A stretch of 31,748 nucleotides of DNA from Paulinella micropora (taxonomy: Eukaryota > Cercozoa > Imbricatea > Euglyphida). The stretch lies in NCBI GenBank assembly GCA_009731375.1, contig BJOX01000151.1:381313-413060 (forward strand), written 5' to 3'. Each line of letters begins with the position of its first letter. Positions within the stretch are counted from its first letter, which is position 1. The position numbers and the translations under genes are program-made. Below the pieces are notes generated by a model. The model ran no database searches. It had not been told where the DNA came from and saw nothing but the letters and a program-made list of their open reading frames with translations. Below, piece after piece: positions 13,439-23,238 of the stretch.

Positions 13439-13717
13439 CGCATCCGCCCAAGTGTCTTTTGGGTGAAGGAGCGAAGTCGGGATATCAGGCTCACGCCCAT
13501 ATACTAACTGATATGGCGAGATTGAGCTCTTCGAGCCTCCTAACGCCGTAGAGGGTAGACAGTTCATTGCAAACGCAAATGATGGTGCTGCCTCGACCCA
13601 TGCTCTTTGATTCTCCTTCTTCGTGCAATACATCTTTAGCGAGGCTTTGAGGGGTCTGTGTACCCGCTCGATTTTCCCATTTGCTCGCGGGTTATAAAAC
13701 CGGTCAGGCAGTAACAT
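13439..13717 (-). CDS. Gypsy integrase core, fragment after frameshift
   Basis: Continues the catalytic core in a different frame from the main pol ORF. It holds the third catalytic acidic residue in ANGKIERVHR (Glu codon at 13667-13669), about 39 residues after the second Asp, close to the DDE spacing of retroviral-type integrases. The main frame stops with TGA near 13704, right after WQYVTA, and this frame takes over at the same place, so a single-base indel separates them. It may be a real inactivating change or an assembly error; neighbouring ORFs being open favours a small local error or a young mutation. Confidence 0.8.
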
Positions 13718-16700
13718 ATTGCCATTTCATCCCGTAATACTTAGATAGTTTGTCGATGACCTCGTTATTAAAGTCCGAGCCTCGATCAGAGCATATCTTT
13801 CTTGGTACTCCGATCTGTGAGATGATCCTATCGATCAGCGCTTCGGCCGTCGTGTTGCCGGTAACGTCTTTGACAGGGATGATCCACACATAGTTGGTGG
13901 CTCTGTCAATATCCGTGAGGAGGTATTTGTAACCATCCTTCGATTCTGGGAAAGGTCCCACATGATCAATGTGTATAAACTCAAACATCCCCGCATGAAG
14001 AGGAAATTCGCCAATCAGGCCGAAATTTGCCTTCAGTGGTGTTTTGTTTATCTTGCACGGGATGCATGCATCCACCGCCTGATCTATCTCCTCCTTCATC
14101 TTCTTCCACCAGAATCGCCTCGCTACGAACATGTGAGTTCGTTGTCGACCCGGATGCGCCAAAAGTGGGCAATTGTGGGCTGCGACAAATATAAATCGTC
14201 TCAGACTCTCCGGTACCCAAAGGGTCCATTTGTCCGGCTGTGACGCATAGCGACCGTGAAGGCCCTTGTACCACAGTAGACCATCTCTCCATCCCATCTC
14301 CTTCATCTGATCTTTGATCGCTTTCGTCATCTTCAGCTCAACCGGGTTCTGATATAACTGTATGAGTTCCTCAAACTCCGGATCTTGAGCCTGTTGTTGC
14401 CTCCATGCGGTAGGCGATGCTATATGGATAGTACCATCTTCTAGCCGTATCCCGATTCTTTCCGGGTCATCATCTAGGTCACTTCTCCGCTCTTGAGGAG
14501 GCTCCGCATAAGCATCCTGCGTCTCCTCTTCCTCTCTTATGTTCGCCTTCGCATTCTCATATACCTCATAGGACCACTCAGCGTCCTCCTGGGTATGTAG
14601 CTCACAACATATCCCGTGATCCGGGCCTTGTGGACTGTACCGTAGACCTGTGCGGTCATATCGGACTCCACTCGCCATCTCCATCGCCTCAATGTGGCTG
14701 ACCTCATACACCTTGTCAGTGGACAAGTCTTCCATCTCCACCGTGGACACCAACGCCGATACTTCTGAGTTAAACTCTAGCCTAGAGAGGCTATCAGCGA
14801 CCACATTTCGCTTTCCCGGTAGATGGACCATTGTAAAATCGAAACAAGACAAGAACGCTTGCCACCGCGCCAGCCGTCCCGTCTGTTCATGATTCATCAA
14901 CCATAACAGGTTATGATGATCAGTTCTGACAGTAAATTGAGGTCCTCCCCACAAATACTCTCTGAGCCTCTTGAGGGCCCATACTACCGCCAACGCCTCT
15001 CTTTGCCTTGTGCAATAGTTTCTCTCCGCCGCACACAACTTCCTACTAATAAACATGATTGGGCGTAATTTCTTCTCCTCATCCTCTTGTTGTAATACAG
15101 CCCCAATCGCAAACTTAGATGCGTCTGTATCGACTACGAATTGTTTCGTAAAGTCGGGCATCGTTAACACCAGTCCTCCGTCTTTCGGGTCTTTGTAAAT
15201 GAGATCTTTGAGCGCATGAAACGCTTGCAAAGCCTCTTCGCCCCACTTCTCAAAGTCTCCAAAATCTATCATTTTCTCCAACTTAGCCCGTGTTGCACCC
15301 CAATCGGGTATAAACTGGCTATAGTATTGCGCCATCGCAAGGAATGAGTGCAATTCAGTGCGGTTCTTCGGTATCGGTCGATTCATAATCTCCTCCCTCT
15401 TCTCTTTGGATATCGAGACTCGATTATGGGAGATCTCGTACCCTAAGTATGTCACACTCGTCTTGGCAAGTTGACACTTCTTTAGATTGCACTTCAGGCC
15501 AAAAGCTCCGATGCGCCTGAATATATCGGACAAATGATCGATATGCTCCTCCATTGTGTTAGAGTATACGATAATGTCATCGATATAGCAAAATGCATAT
15601 TCTCCCGCCTTCTGTCCCCGCCTTCTCATAAAGCCACCGTCAGACAAATCATCGTACTGACTGCTCAACATCTTCTGCATCGCCTTCTGGAAAAGTCCTG
15701 GGGCTTGCTTGAGGCCCATCGGAAGCACTTTCCATTGGTATATTTCCATACCCACCACAAACGCCGTCAGCCATCTGGACTTTTCCTCCAGTGGTATCTG
15801 CCAGAAGCCATTCTTAAGGTCAATGACCGAATAGAATTTTGCATTCCGCAGTACTCTCCTTCCTTCTTCTAATGTCGGGAGAGGATTTCTCTCTTCCTCC
15901 AGCACCTTGTTAACACGAGCATAGTTAACTGTCAGGCGCCATTCTCCTCCTGGCTTCGGCACTATTCTCGGTTGTGAGACTATTGAGGATGTTGATCTCT
16001 CAATAAAGTCCTCATTGAGCAGCTGTCTTGCTAGCTCCTCCGCTATCTTCGCCTCATGTATACTCAAATTCGCCCTTCGTGGTGCCGGTGACGGCTCCGC
16101 ACCCGGTATTTTGTAAATAACCGCAGTGAAATCTTCAGGCTTGACACCACCTGCATGTGGAGGGTCAAAAATTTCCTTGTTCGCCTCTAATTTGGCTTTT
16201 AAAAGCTCCTTCTCCTTCTCCGTGCCTACTCCTTCTTCCAATATTAAAATTTTTCCGCGCCGCCTCTTGAAAATTTTCATCAGACATCTGCTTATGCTGC
16301 TTGAGGGTTCTCTGTCCTCCTCCAAGCCTAAGTCCTCTTCCGAGACATCATCTAGGCCCGTCTTTTCATACGTGACCGTGTCAGGCTCATCATCTTTACC
16401 GAGCTCCACCAGCATATCAATGAGTCTCGCGTATTGCAAAGGAGCTTTACGGGTGTAAAAACCATCAAAGCATGTGAATGCTTGCCGTATCAATTTCAAC
16501 TTGTCGAGGTCTCTGAGCTTCCGCTTGTATGCACTGCTCTGCTCACGAGTTCCCATACGACAAGCCACCACTAGCTGTTGCTTGCGAGAGGGTACCGGTA
16601 TAGGATGATCAATAAGCCGGTCCCTTATTTCCTGCGCCCATATCGCCTTCTCATTATATGGCAGGATAATAGTATACGGCTTATTATTTTCGAATAAAGT

Positions 16701-17531
16701 CCGTAAGCATTTCTTCACTTCAGACAGTGAACGCGGCCACGTGGGCTCGTCACCCCAGAAATCAGTAATAAAACTTTTAATAGTTTCTGGTGGAGTATCC
16801 GGGATTCGCCCCGTTCTCCTTGGTACAAACGCCTCCCTTTTTTCTTCTCCTACTTTCGCATGGAAACAGTATCCGTTAGTAATATGGACATCTGTTCCTA
16901 CTCCTTCCGCGAATCTCGCCAACGACGGGCTTCTTTGTGCGACACATATAATCTCCTCCTTTCGCTTCTCGATTAAGTCATCAATAGACTTTTTGTCCCA
17001 ATGGCATGTCGGAACTGTGACAGTGCACACTTGGGATTCCCAATTGTCGGTCCAGGACAGTTCATCCGGTCTTACGACATGGGGGTGAACGTACACCTCA
17101 AGTGCCTCATGTGCGATGGCCATCTTTTTGTGATCCGTCGCTAGACTCAGCTCATAAGCCTCATAAGAGTCAGTAGCGTTGAAGGGATCAATACCGTTCT
17201 TTTCTCCTCTTTTTACTCCATATATCACTCGCCGTGCGGCGCAATCAATCACAGCCCCCATCGTAGCCAATTGGTCATACGATAGTAATATTGACCCGTG
17301 GTAACCGGGGACGACATAGAGGTCCATACGGTATACTCGTGCGGATTTCAATTTAAAGGTCAGTGTGATGATTCCCGTGATATCCGTCCGGCTGCTCACT
17401 CCTTTGAGAGTGCCCGTTGACTTTTTCATATTTCCGTCCACCCAGTCCCGGTATCGATTTAAAAACTTCCGGCCGACAATATTAATATTCGCCATCGTAT
17501 CATTACCAACTTTTAATATTGTCTTAATGTT
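13704..17531 (-). CDS. Gypsy pol: protease, reverse transcriptase, RNase H, integrase N-terminal part
   Basis: Polyprotein for reverse transcription and integration. Numbering is from the ATG at 17495. An aspartic-protease-like part covers about residues 1-95, with ILLSYDQL in the place of the family's ILG-type motif. Its likely catalytic Asp-Thr lies just upstream of that ATG, at 17501-17496, in an open frame starting at 17531, so the ATG is not the true start. RT: VIDLKNGF with Asp559, LPMGLKQAP, and YIDD at 637-640. RNase H: VVDTDAS with Asp789, then RTDHHNLLWL. Integrase zinc motif from His1107 to the CIPC pair; catalytic Asp1177 (HIDHVGPF) and Asp1237 (SDRGSDF), 60 apart. The frame ends at a TGA within the core. 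It is entered by -1 frameshifting from, or reinitiation after, the small ORF that it overlaps by 19 bases. Confidence 0.93.
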   Translation of the reverse strand, partial: NIKTILKVGNDTMANINIVGRKFLNRYRDWVDGNMKKSTGTLKGVSSRTDITGIITLTFKLKSARVYRMDLYVVPGYHGSILLSYDQLATMGAVIDCAARRVIYGVKRGEKNGIDPFNATDSYEAYELSLATDHKKMAIAHEALEVYVHPHVVRPDELSWTDNWESQVCTVTVPTCHWDKKSIDDLIEKRKEEIICVAQRSPSLARFAEGVGTDVHITNGYCFHAKVGEEKREAFVPRRTGRIPDTPPETIKSFITDFWGDEPTWPRSLSEVKKCLRTLFENNKPYTIILPYNEKAIWAQEIRDRLIDHPIPVPSRKQQLVVACRMGTREQSSAYKRKLRDLDKLKLIRQAFTCFDGFYTRKAPLQYARLIDMLVELGKDDEPDTVTYEKTGLDDVSEEDLGLEEDREPSSSISRCLMKIFKRRRGKILILEEGVGTEKEKELLKAKLEANKEIFDPPHAGGVKPEDFTAVIYKIPGAEPSPAPRRANLSIHEAKIAEELARQLLNEDFIERSTSSIVSQPRIVPKPGGEWRLTVNYARVNKVLEEERNPLPTLEEGRRVLRNAKFYSVIDLKNGFWQIPLEEKSRWLTAFVVGMEIYQWKVLPMGLKQAPGLFQKAMQKMLSSQYDDLSDGGFMRRRGQKAGEYAFCYIDDIIVYSNTMEEHIDHLSDIFRRIGAFGLKCNLKKCQLAKTSVTYLGYEISHNRVSISKEKREEIMNRPIPKNRTELHSFLAMAQYYSQFIPDWGATRAKLEKMIDFGDFEKWGEEALQAFHALKDLIYKDPKDGGLVLTMPDFTKQFVVDTDASKFAIGAVLQQEDEEKKLRPIMFISRKLCAAERNYCTRQREALAVVWALKRLREYLWGGPQFTVRTDHHNLLWLMNHEQTGRLARWQAFLSCFDFTMVHLPGKRNVVADSLSRLEFNSEVSALVSTVEMEDLSTDKVYEVSHIEAMEMASGVRYDRTGLRYSPQGPDHGICCELHTQEDAEWSYEVYENAKANIREEEETQDAYAEPPQERRSDLDDDPERIGIRLEDGTIHIASPTAWRQQQAQDPEFEELIQLYQNPVELKMTKAIKDQMKEMGWRDGLLWYKGLHGRYASQPDKWTLWVPESLRRFIFVAAHNCPLLAHPGRQRTHMFVARRFWWKKMKEEIDQAVDACIPCKINKTPLKANFGLIGEFPLHAGMFEFIHIDHVGPFPESKDGYKYLLTDIDRATNYVWIIPVKDVTGNTTAEALIDRIISQIGVPRKICSDRGSDFNNEVIDKLSKYYGMKWQYVTA

Positions 17532-18010
17532 TCACAATAAAGTTCCGTATAACACAGAGCATCGGGCCTGTGTATATTGGCTGCGAGAACAAGAACTTTA
17601 CGTTCCAAATTTTGGAGTCTTGTCTCTAAGTTTTTCAACTCCTCCTTCTTCTCCTCCTGCTTCACCTCATTAACATTTTTATTATTCTGCGGTACTGGTG
17701 CGTTTACTATTTGAGCGACATTGTCTTGTGGTACTTGAGTACACACATTGTCTTTTTGCTCGCCACCCGCCGCGACCGTAGACATTGAGTCTGTTCGTGG
17801 TTGTTTGCTTGGCCGAGGCGATACGTCTGCCATTGGCCTCCTCGCCTCCATCGCAAGTCTCGCCTTCCTATTTGCATCAGTTATTGTTGGTAACCGTGAT
17901 GTATGAACGGGTATGAGACTACCTTGGGGTTGCAGTCTCTGTGTACCCACATCTTTGTATTCAGATTGAGGAAGCGTTGGCCCATTCTGCACAACAGCAT
18001 TAGAAAGCAC
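17513..18010 (-). CDS. Small intermediate ORF between gag and pol
   Basis: About 165 residues in a third frame, between the gag stop (18067) and pol. The apparent start is GTG and two TAA codons lie just upstream in frame, so it cannot be a simple in-frame continuation of gag. The first two thirds are polar and Pro/Gln/Asn-rich. Residues 118-145 (EEKKEELKNLETRLQNLERK) form a clear heptad coiled coil, followed by LVLAANIHRP. Its end overlaps the pol open frame by 19 bases at the -1 position. It could be a nucleocapsid-protease linker or an assembly protein; I do not recognise its family. No standard slippery heptamer is evident in the overlap. Confidence 0.6.
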   Translation of the reverse strand: MLSNAVVQNGPTLPQSEYKDVGTQRLQPQGSLIPVHTSRLPTITDANRKARLAMEARRPMADVSPRPSKQPRTDSMSTVAAGGEQKDNVCTQVPQDNVAQIVNAPVPQNNKNVNEVKQEEKKEELKNLETRLQNLERKVLVLAANIHRPDALCYTELYCETLRQY

Positions 18011-18066
18011 TGTGACTTAGAGTTAAACTTCACAGTCTTCTCCTTCCTCTTTTCTTCCCCCTCCAG

Positions 18067-20763
18067 TCATTCCACCACCTCGAAACGATTACCTTGTTTA
18101 GTGTCCAGGTGGGATGACGTATCGGTCTCCGAGGCAGTGTTGTAGGCCTGAGCTCGACCGAAATTCGGGTTGGAGCTTGCCCATGAGCCTCCTCCTCCTC
18201 TGGGTGGGGGGGCTGGAGCTCGAACAGCTCTCCCTCCATAAGGGGTATATCCCCGACCTCCTCCTCTTCCTCTCTGAGGGGTTCCTTGCCACCTCGAGGC
18301 TCCTCTCCATGTTCCTCCTCCTCGTCCTCCTCCTCCTCCTCCTCCTCGTCCTCCTGCTCCTGCTCCTCCTCCTCGTCCTCTTTGAGAGGCCTTTAAGTTC
18401 TTTTGTCTCTCCCTTTCCTCCTTCTTCTCCTTCATCCTCTTCATGTAGGTAATGATTGCCTCTCGTAACTCCTCATCATCACACATATTGGCATACCAAC
18501 CTTCGTTCACAGCGGCAATCTGAAGCATATTGAAAAGGCCCGGTTCCTTGCCTTCCGTCCTGCTCAGAAAATTTGCCCTTGCTGTTGGGTTCTGCCTATC
18601 ATGATTGAAAGAGCAGTCTCTGTTCTCCATCTGTGCCTTACACTGCAAGCCCGCGAACCACCTCCAACATGCGGTCTTCAGGTCTGGCTCTCTCTGTCTC
18701 TTCCAACCGGCAACTCTGCCTGTGTACGTGGCTTGTGCGCCAACAGGTACACAGCCTGCCTGTGTCGTATGTGCCTCCGTGAGCGAGTCCATGTTTGAGC
18801 ATGCACTCATCACTTCTTGAAACAGTGCTGACGGAGCAACGCTTTGAACCGTATTTTCGAACACGTGTGTCTCGAGGAAGTTCTTGGACTTCACTGAGCT
18901 AAACGTCGAGCATTGTTGTATGAGCTGAGTAAGCTTACTCGGGTTAACTGTGTGTAACGCCGAAAAGAAATAGAGGATGATCGACTTGCGGCCATAGAAT
19001 AGCCCATAGGAGGAAACTACCTCCGTAAGGGTCGCCGCCAAGCCAACAGCACTCCTCAAACTCATCGCCACTGTCTCAAAGATTTCAAATCCTATGAGAG
19101 TACCAGTGCAGAGATGCTGGTATCCATGAGATTGAAAATATGAAATGAGTGTGGCCACCGCCAGTTCACACTGAGCGTCTAGGCCTGTTGCATTGTTTCT
19201 CTTAATCTCCTCCTTCTTTCTCAAAAACTTGTACTGTGTCAGATCGAATCCCTCCGAGACTAGAGATTGGTCAAAAACAGTAACAAGGGCCTCGTATTCC
19301 TGCGTTTCGTCGCAAGGAAAAGCCTTCATGCAGGCATTGATCTCTTTGAGCTTGCTCAAAAGCGAAGCATCAGAGTCTTTGTCTGAGCTCGTCTTGGCAT
19401 ATAGCATGAGACTTGCCACTCCTCCTTTCTTCCCCTTGAAGGCATTTATGATGTTCTGTCTGTCCTTCTTCTCCGTGTTTGTGACCACCACCGTAGTTGA
19501 GCCCGAGGGTGCAGGGGCTGGTGGGGCAGGAGCTGGTGGGGTCAAATATGTCGGAGGGTGTGTCTTTGCACCACTCACTTTTGCTTTCATTCTTTCCAGT
19601 CTCATCGTCTTCTCGAACTCCTCATTCTCTTTCGCCTTCTTCTTCTCAGATATCACCCGCTTTTGAGCATGAGTGATAAAGGCCACCAATTCAGAAGCAG
19701 ATATGAGAAAATTATATTTCTCCACATATTGGTCAACACCTGCTTTGTTGGCGACCGGTGGTGCGTTACTAAGTGATTTAAGGACAGAGTGATCCTTGGT
19801 AGGAATCCATCTCTTCCATGCCTTCTTATTCAGTAACGCACCCATCAACAGTCTGATCTTGGTCAGAACTCTGTCAGTCTTCCCTAACTCATCAATCACA
19901 GGATGAGTTTCTCCTGCTGCCTTAATGCTTTTTTCCATCTCTGCCTTCCCCTCCTCCAAGGCCTTCATTTCCATCTTAAAAAAATGAAATATGCCACTCG
20001 AGTTTTTCGAACCCAGATTGGTCTTCATTTTTGTTACATCGACTGCCTCCTGACTAGTCGCGAGGAATCTGGCCGTTGCTCTTGGGTTTGTGTACTGGAG
20101 GTAACCCTCACATCGTGGGCCGTATGAACGTTCCCAAATCAGGGTTTGAGTGTACACCCCAAAGATAGCATCGAGTAATTCAAGGTGGGTGTGTGTGTCC
20201 CCAAACTTGATATGCTGTATCTTCTTTCTCTTTTCTGGATCAGAGACCAGTTTGCCGAGGAGCTGTGCTGTGTTTGATAATAGGATATAGACATCCTTTT
20301 TAGCACGACTTTTCTCTCTTCTTTGATCCTGAGGGATCCACACATAGGTATCCTTCTCTACCCCCATCTTGTTATCAAACTCTTCTTTAGTGAGGTCATA
20401 GTGGTCTTGCACCCACTGTTGTTCCTCCACTGTGATCTCCTCTCCATCACTATGAATCAAGTCGATCATTTTTCGTCCTCCTCCTCCCGTGTAGGCAGGT
20501 GGTAAGGGATTACCATATGCTCCTCCTCCTCCCGTCTCTTCTTGTTCAAATCCTCCTTCATCTTCGTCTCCTCCATATCTTCCTTCATCATCCCAGCCCT
20601 CTTCTACTCCTCCTCCTACTCCTTCATCTCCTCCTCCTCCTTCATTCAATCCTCCTCCTCCTCCTTCATTCAATCCTCTTCCTCCTCCTCCTCCTGCTTC
20701 TTCTTCTTCTCTTCTTTGATCTGCCTCCGAGAATTCACTCACTTCGGCGGTCTCTGTCGACAT
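18067..20763 (-). CDS. Gypsy gag polyprotein with CCCH zinc finger and RGG box
   Basis: Structural protein, 898 residues, the first ORF after the leader, with an ATG at 20763 and TGA at 18067. Residues 1-95 are low-complexity Glu/Gly-rich. About 110-690 are largely helical, interrupted by a Pro/Ala linker near 410-425, as expected for capsid-type domains. There is no CCHC knuckle of the usual gag type. Instead a Cys699-x8-Cys708-x8-Cys717-x3-His721 arrangement is present, resembling CCCH RNA-binding fingers, though the middle spacing is longer than usual. A Lys/Glu-rich helix and an Arg-Gly-Gly box (about 800-870) follow and would add RNA affinity. It is identified as gag mainly by position and the zinc/RGG tail. 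Confidence 0.85.
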   Translation of the reverse strand: MSTETAEVSEFSEADQRREEEEAGGGGGRGLNEGGGGGLNEGGGGDEGVGGGVEEGWDDEGRYGGDEDEGGFEQEETGGGGAYGNPLPPAYTGGGGRKMIDLIHSDGEEITVEEQQWVQDHYDLTKEEFDNKMGVEKDTYVWIPQDQRREKSRAKKDVYILLSNTAQLLGKLVSDPEKRKKIQHIKFGDTHTHLELLDAIFGVYTQTLIWERSYGPRCEGYLQYTNPRATARFLATSQEAVDVTKMKTNLGSKNSSGIFHFFKMEMKALEEGKAEMEKSIKAAGETHPVIDELGKTDRVLTKIRLLMGALLNKKAWKRWIPTKDHSVLKSLSNAPPVANKAGVDQYVEKYNFLISASELVAFITHAQKRVISEKKKAKENEEFEKTMRLERMKAKVSGAKTHPPTYLTPPAPAPPAPAPSGSTTVVVTNTEKKDRQNIINAFKGKKGGVASLMLYAKTSSDKDSDASLLSKLKEINACMKAFPCDETQEYEALVTVFDQSLVSEGFDLTQYKFLRKKEEIKRNNATGLDAQCELAVATLISYFQSHGYQHLCTGTLIGFEIFETVAMSLRSAVGLAATLTEVVSSYGLFYGRKSIILYFFSALHTVNPSKLTQLIQQCSTFSSVKSKNFLETHVFENTVQSVAPSALFQEVMSACSNMDSLTEAHTTQAGCVPVGAQATYTGRVAGWKRQREPDLKTACWRWFAGLQCKAQMENRDCSFNHDRQNPTARANFLSRTEGKEPGLFNMLQIAAVNEGWYANMCDDEELREAIITYMKRMKEKKEERERQKNLKASQRGRGGGAGAGGRGGGGGGGRGGGTWRGASRWQGTPQRGRGGGRGYTPYGGRAVRAPAPPPRGGGGSWASSNPNFGRAQAYNTASETDTSSHLDTKQGNRFEVVE

Positions 20764-21529
20764 GATGTCGTAGTAGTGATCAACAGGAGGACAGTGTCAG
20801 CTCCTATGTTTGGTTTTTGTTCGTTTGTGTTCTGTTCCTCCTTCAGTCGATTGACTAGTGAAGAGAGAAACTAATAGAGAGGGTAGGATAAGATTCCCTG
20901 TCCTCTATGAAACACTGTTTGTATGTTTGTTTTTGTTTGAGAAAAATAGTCTTTGAGACTTTCTCCGATTTCTTGTTCTCCTTACTCAGATTACTTTCTC
21001 CTCCTTCTTTTCTATATTGTATCTAGTATGAGGCACTTGGACCTACACACAGATAGTAATAGAGAAGCTAGAAAAGCTCTCCTTGAGAAGTCGACAGTCG
21101 GTCGGATAGGTTCTCAGACCTACCTTTAGAAAACGATCAGAGATTTGCAAAAATACTCTGACGTATGTGTGAGATAATGCAGATAAATGCACAAACTAGA
21201 AGGGTAGAGTGTTGTGCTCCTGTCCCTATGCTTGTTTGTGTTTTGTGTGTGTTCCTTCACTCTTCTGTCCACCTCCTTCTTCTTGGTCTCTGTGTGAGAA
21301 CAGCAAGAACGACAGAGAGTTTGTATCTGATGTCTCCTTGTGAGCACACAGATACTGATTGGGCTAGAGGGTACGAGACACCTGCTTGAGACCAATCAAA
21401 TTATTTGTTTTGTGAAAGAGTTATGAGGGAGCTGTGTTGGAGTATTTGTTTTCGTCTGACGTCCCCGTGTGAGACAGGTCAGTGAAAATTCACTCTGTTG
21501 CCTGTGTGGCAAAGCAGAAAGAAATCACC
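20764..21529 (-). other. Gypsy 5' leader
   Basis: About 770 bp between the primer-binding site and the gag ATG. T-rich on the forward strand, with a degenerate repeated motif (GTTTGTGTTCTGTTCCTCC near 20822 and a related GTGTTTTGTGTGTGTTCC near 21237). Long leaders of this kind usually hold packaging and dimerisation signals, but nothing specific can be pointed to. No gene. Confidence 0.55.
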
Positions 21530-21547
21530 CTAGTGATGTGGACTCCA
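21530..21547 (-). other. Primer-binding site
   Basis: Reads TGGAGTCCACATCACTAG on the reverse strand, two bases after the 5' LTR end. The leading TGG pairs with a tRNA CCA end, so minus-strand synthesis is probably primed by a tRNA; I cannot say which one. Confidence 0.7.
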
Positions 21548-21549
21548 AA

Positions 21550-21785
21550 TGTAATGCCCCCAACGATAGCTCGTAAAAAGTCGGTAATACAACCAAACAC
21601 AGTCCTCAAGAATGAGAATGATGTCTCGTTGTATTAGCTCAGTGAAGCCAAAAAGGAAAACGGCAACAGACCAGGAATAAAATGGCATCAGGTCCAATCC
21701 GGACAAATAATACTGAAAAACAAGCTGGTGCACCTGTCACCAGGAAAAGGTACTTTTTACCGGCTATCCGGGGGTGATACATACA
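21550..21785 (-). repeat. 5' LTR of the gypsy element
   Basis: 236 bp, about 97% identical to the 3' LTR. In element orientation it begins TGTATG and ends GGGGGCATTACA. It should carry the promoter and polyadenylation signal; none is assigned. Confidence 0.92.
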
Positions 21786-22140
21786 AAATGACCTTTACTC
21801 TAGCAATTTCCTTTTTCTCCCATATCAAATGCAAACATTTCTCATTGACCGTTCTGTCTATCCTTCCACTTCACCCATTCTAAAATCCGTTACCTCACAA
21901 CCTGAACCAAGTCAGTCCACGCCACAGACTTCCCGCTCAGAATCTTCGTCGTGAGCACAGCCTCACATGCGCTGGAGACCATACACGAACACTGCCCCTT
22001 ACCCAACCTATGCCTCTTATAATACCCCAAGTTACTCAAACCTAACTTAACACTGAAATTTACTTAATCTATTGCAAAGGGGTGAGCACGGTCACTCGTG
22101 GTCTGGTAAATCCCTGTTATTAAATAACTATTCTTGAAAG
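21786..22140 (+). repeat. Right pseudo-LTR, right half (after gypsy insertion)
   Basis: Begins with AAAT, the second half of the gypsy target duplication, and continues as a copy of about 3785-4115 through ATTCTTGAAAG. It differs from the left copy by two small insertions (near 21911 and 22021) and several substitutions. The similarity stops abruptly at 22140, which marks the end of the outer Penelope-like element. Confidence 0.8.
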
Positions 22141-22724
22141 GAAAATAACTTGTTTATAGTTGGAACGACAGCCTCTGCCACCGGGTTACGCGATCTCAAG
22201 TGTCCTTGCTCGCCCGTTTGCACTCGAAGGGCCGAACGATGCAACGGATCGCCGATACAGAACTTGGGTTTTGGAGCCTGTGACCGTTATCCGAATAATA
22301 ATCATGATAATAATAATACTATATCTGAGGCGTACTGATGCAGCTAATGGCATATCCTCAACGGACATAAGCCTCCAATACCCTTGTTCGAGGTCCTCCA
22401 CCCCCCCGTGTCAGTCTCTCGCCTGATGATCGGGGCCACCGATGGAGCTCCTGAGGGCAAGACTGCACTAAGCCGAGGTTATTCCGCAGTCCCAGCAACC
22501 TCTTGCAAGACGTCACCGAATGTGCAAGTGCATACACCAAGCGCGGTTGCTAGAGCTGCCTCGAAACCCCACCCATAACAATCTGGTGTCTGCTGGGTCC
22601 TGGGCTATCAACCAGCATATGCGGAGTTTAAGATCTTTTACGCGCGCAACGACCCTCCTCCCCAGCATCTACCACCAAAGGGTTATGAGTTGGCGTCACA
22701 GTTTAACGCCTTGAGGCCATTGGG

Positions 22725-22758
<34 letters not shown>

Positions 22759-22806
22759 TTAATAATAACAATAATAATAATAATAATAGTAATAGTAATA
22801 ATAATA
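22141..22806 (+). mobile_element. Candidate retroposon 3' end with (TAA)n tail
   Basis: About 590 bp of unique, non-coding sequence runs straight into GGGCTGAATAATAATAATAA and a degenerate (TAA)n tract to 22806. A unique body joined to a short-unit 3' tail is the usual look of a non-LTR retrotransposon or SINE 3' end. No RT motif, open frame or convincing tRNA-derived promoter boxes are visible, so the family is unknown and the left boundary is uncertain. Confidence 0.35.
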
Positions 22807-23110
22807 AACTGACTAAAATCAGGCAAGGGACAACCGTCGGACGGGAAGGGACGGGGAGGTAATGGAAGGCACCGGTTTATTACAAATAAAATTTAACAAA
22901 AAAAAAATTAAATAAAAAAAGGCACGGGATAGGTATGAAGAGAGTGTCGGAGAAACGTGGCTACTCGTTTTGGAAGGGGTAAAGCGAAAGGAAGAGAAAA
23001 GGAACAACTTCTATATATATAAACACAGTGTTCGCGTTAAAATAAATAAATAAATAAATAAATAAACAAATAAGTAAAAAAAAAAACCAGGATAGGAGAA
23101 CTCTGGGGAT
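22807..23110. other. AT-rich non-coding sequence
   Basis: Poly-A-like and (AAAT)n runs (for example 23040-23072), with no gene seen. It lies just beyond the 3' end of the reverse-strand AAA+ gene. Confidence 0.5.
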
Positions 23111-23238
23111 GTTATAGACAGTGTACATGTACAAGCCTGACACGGATCGGGCTGATGCTAGGTCAGCAAGTCAAGCTTCTACTCCGATTGCCGGTACGTC
23201 CATGCTTACCTTTGCAGTCACCAAGAAAGCTGCTGACC

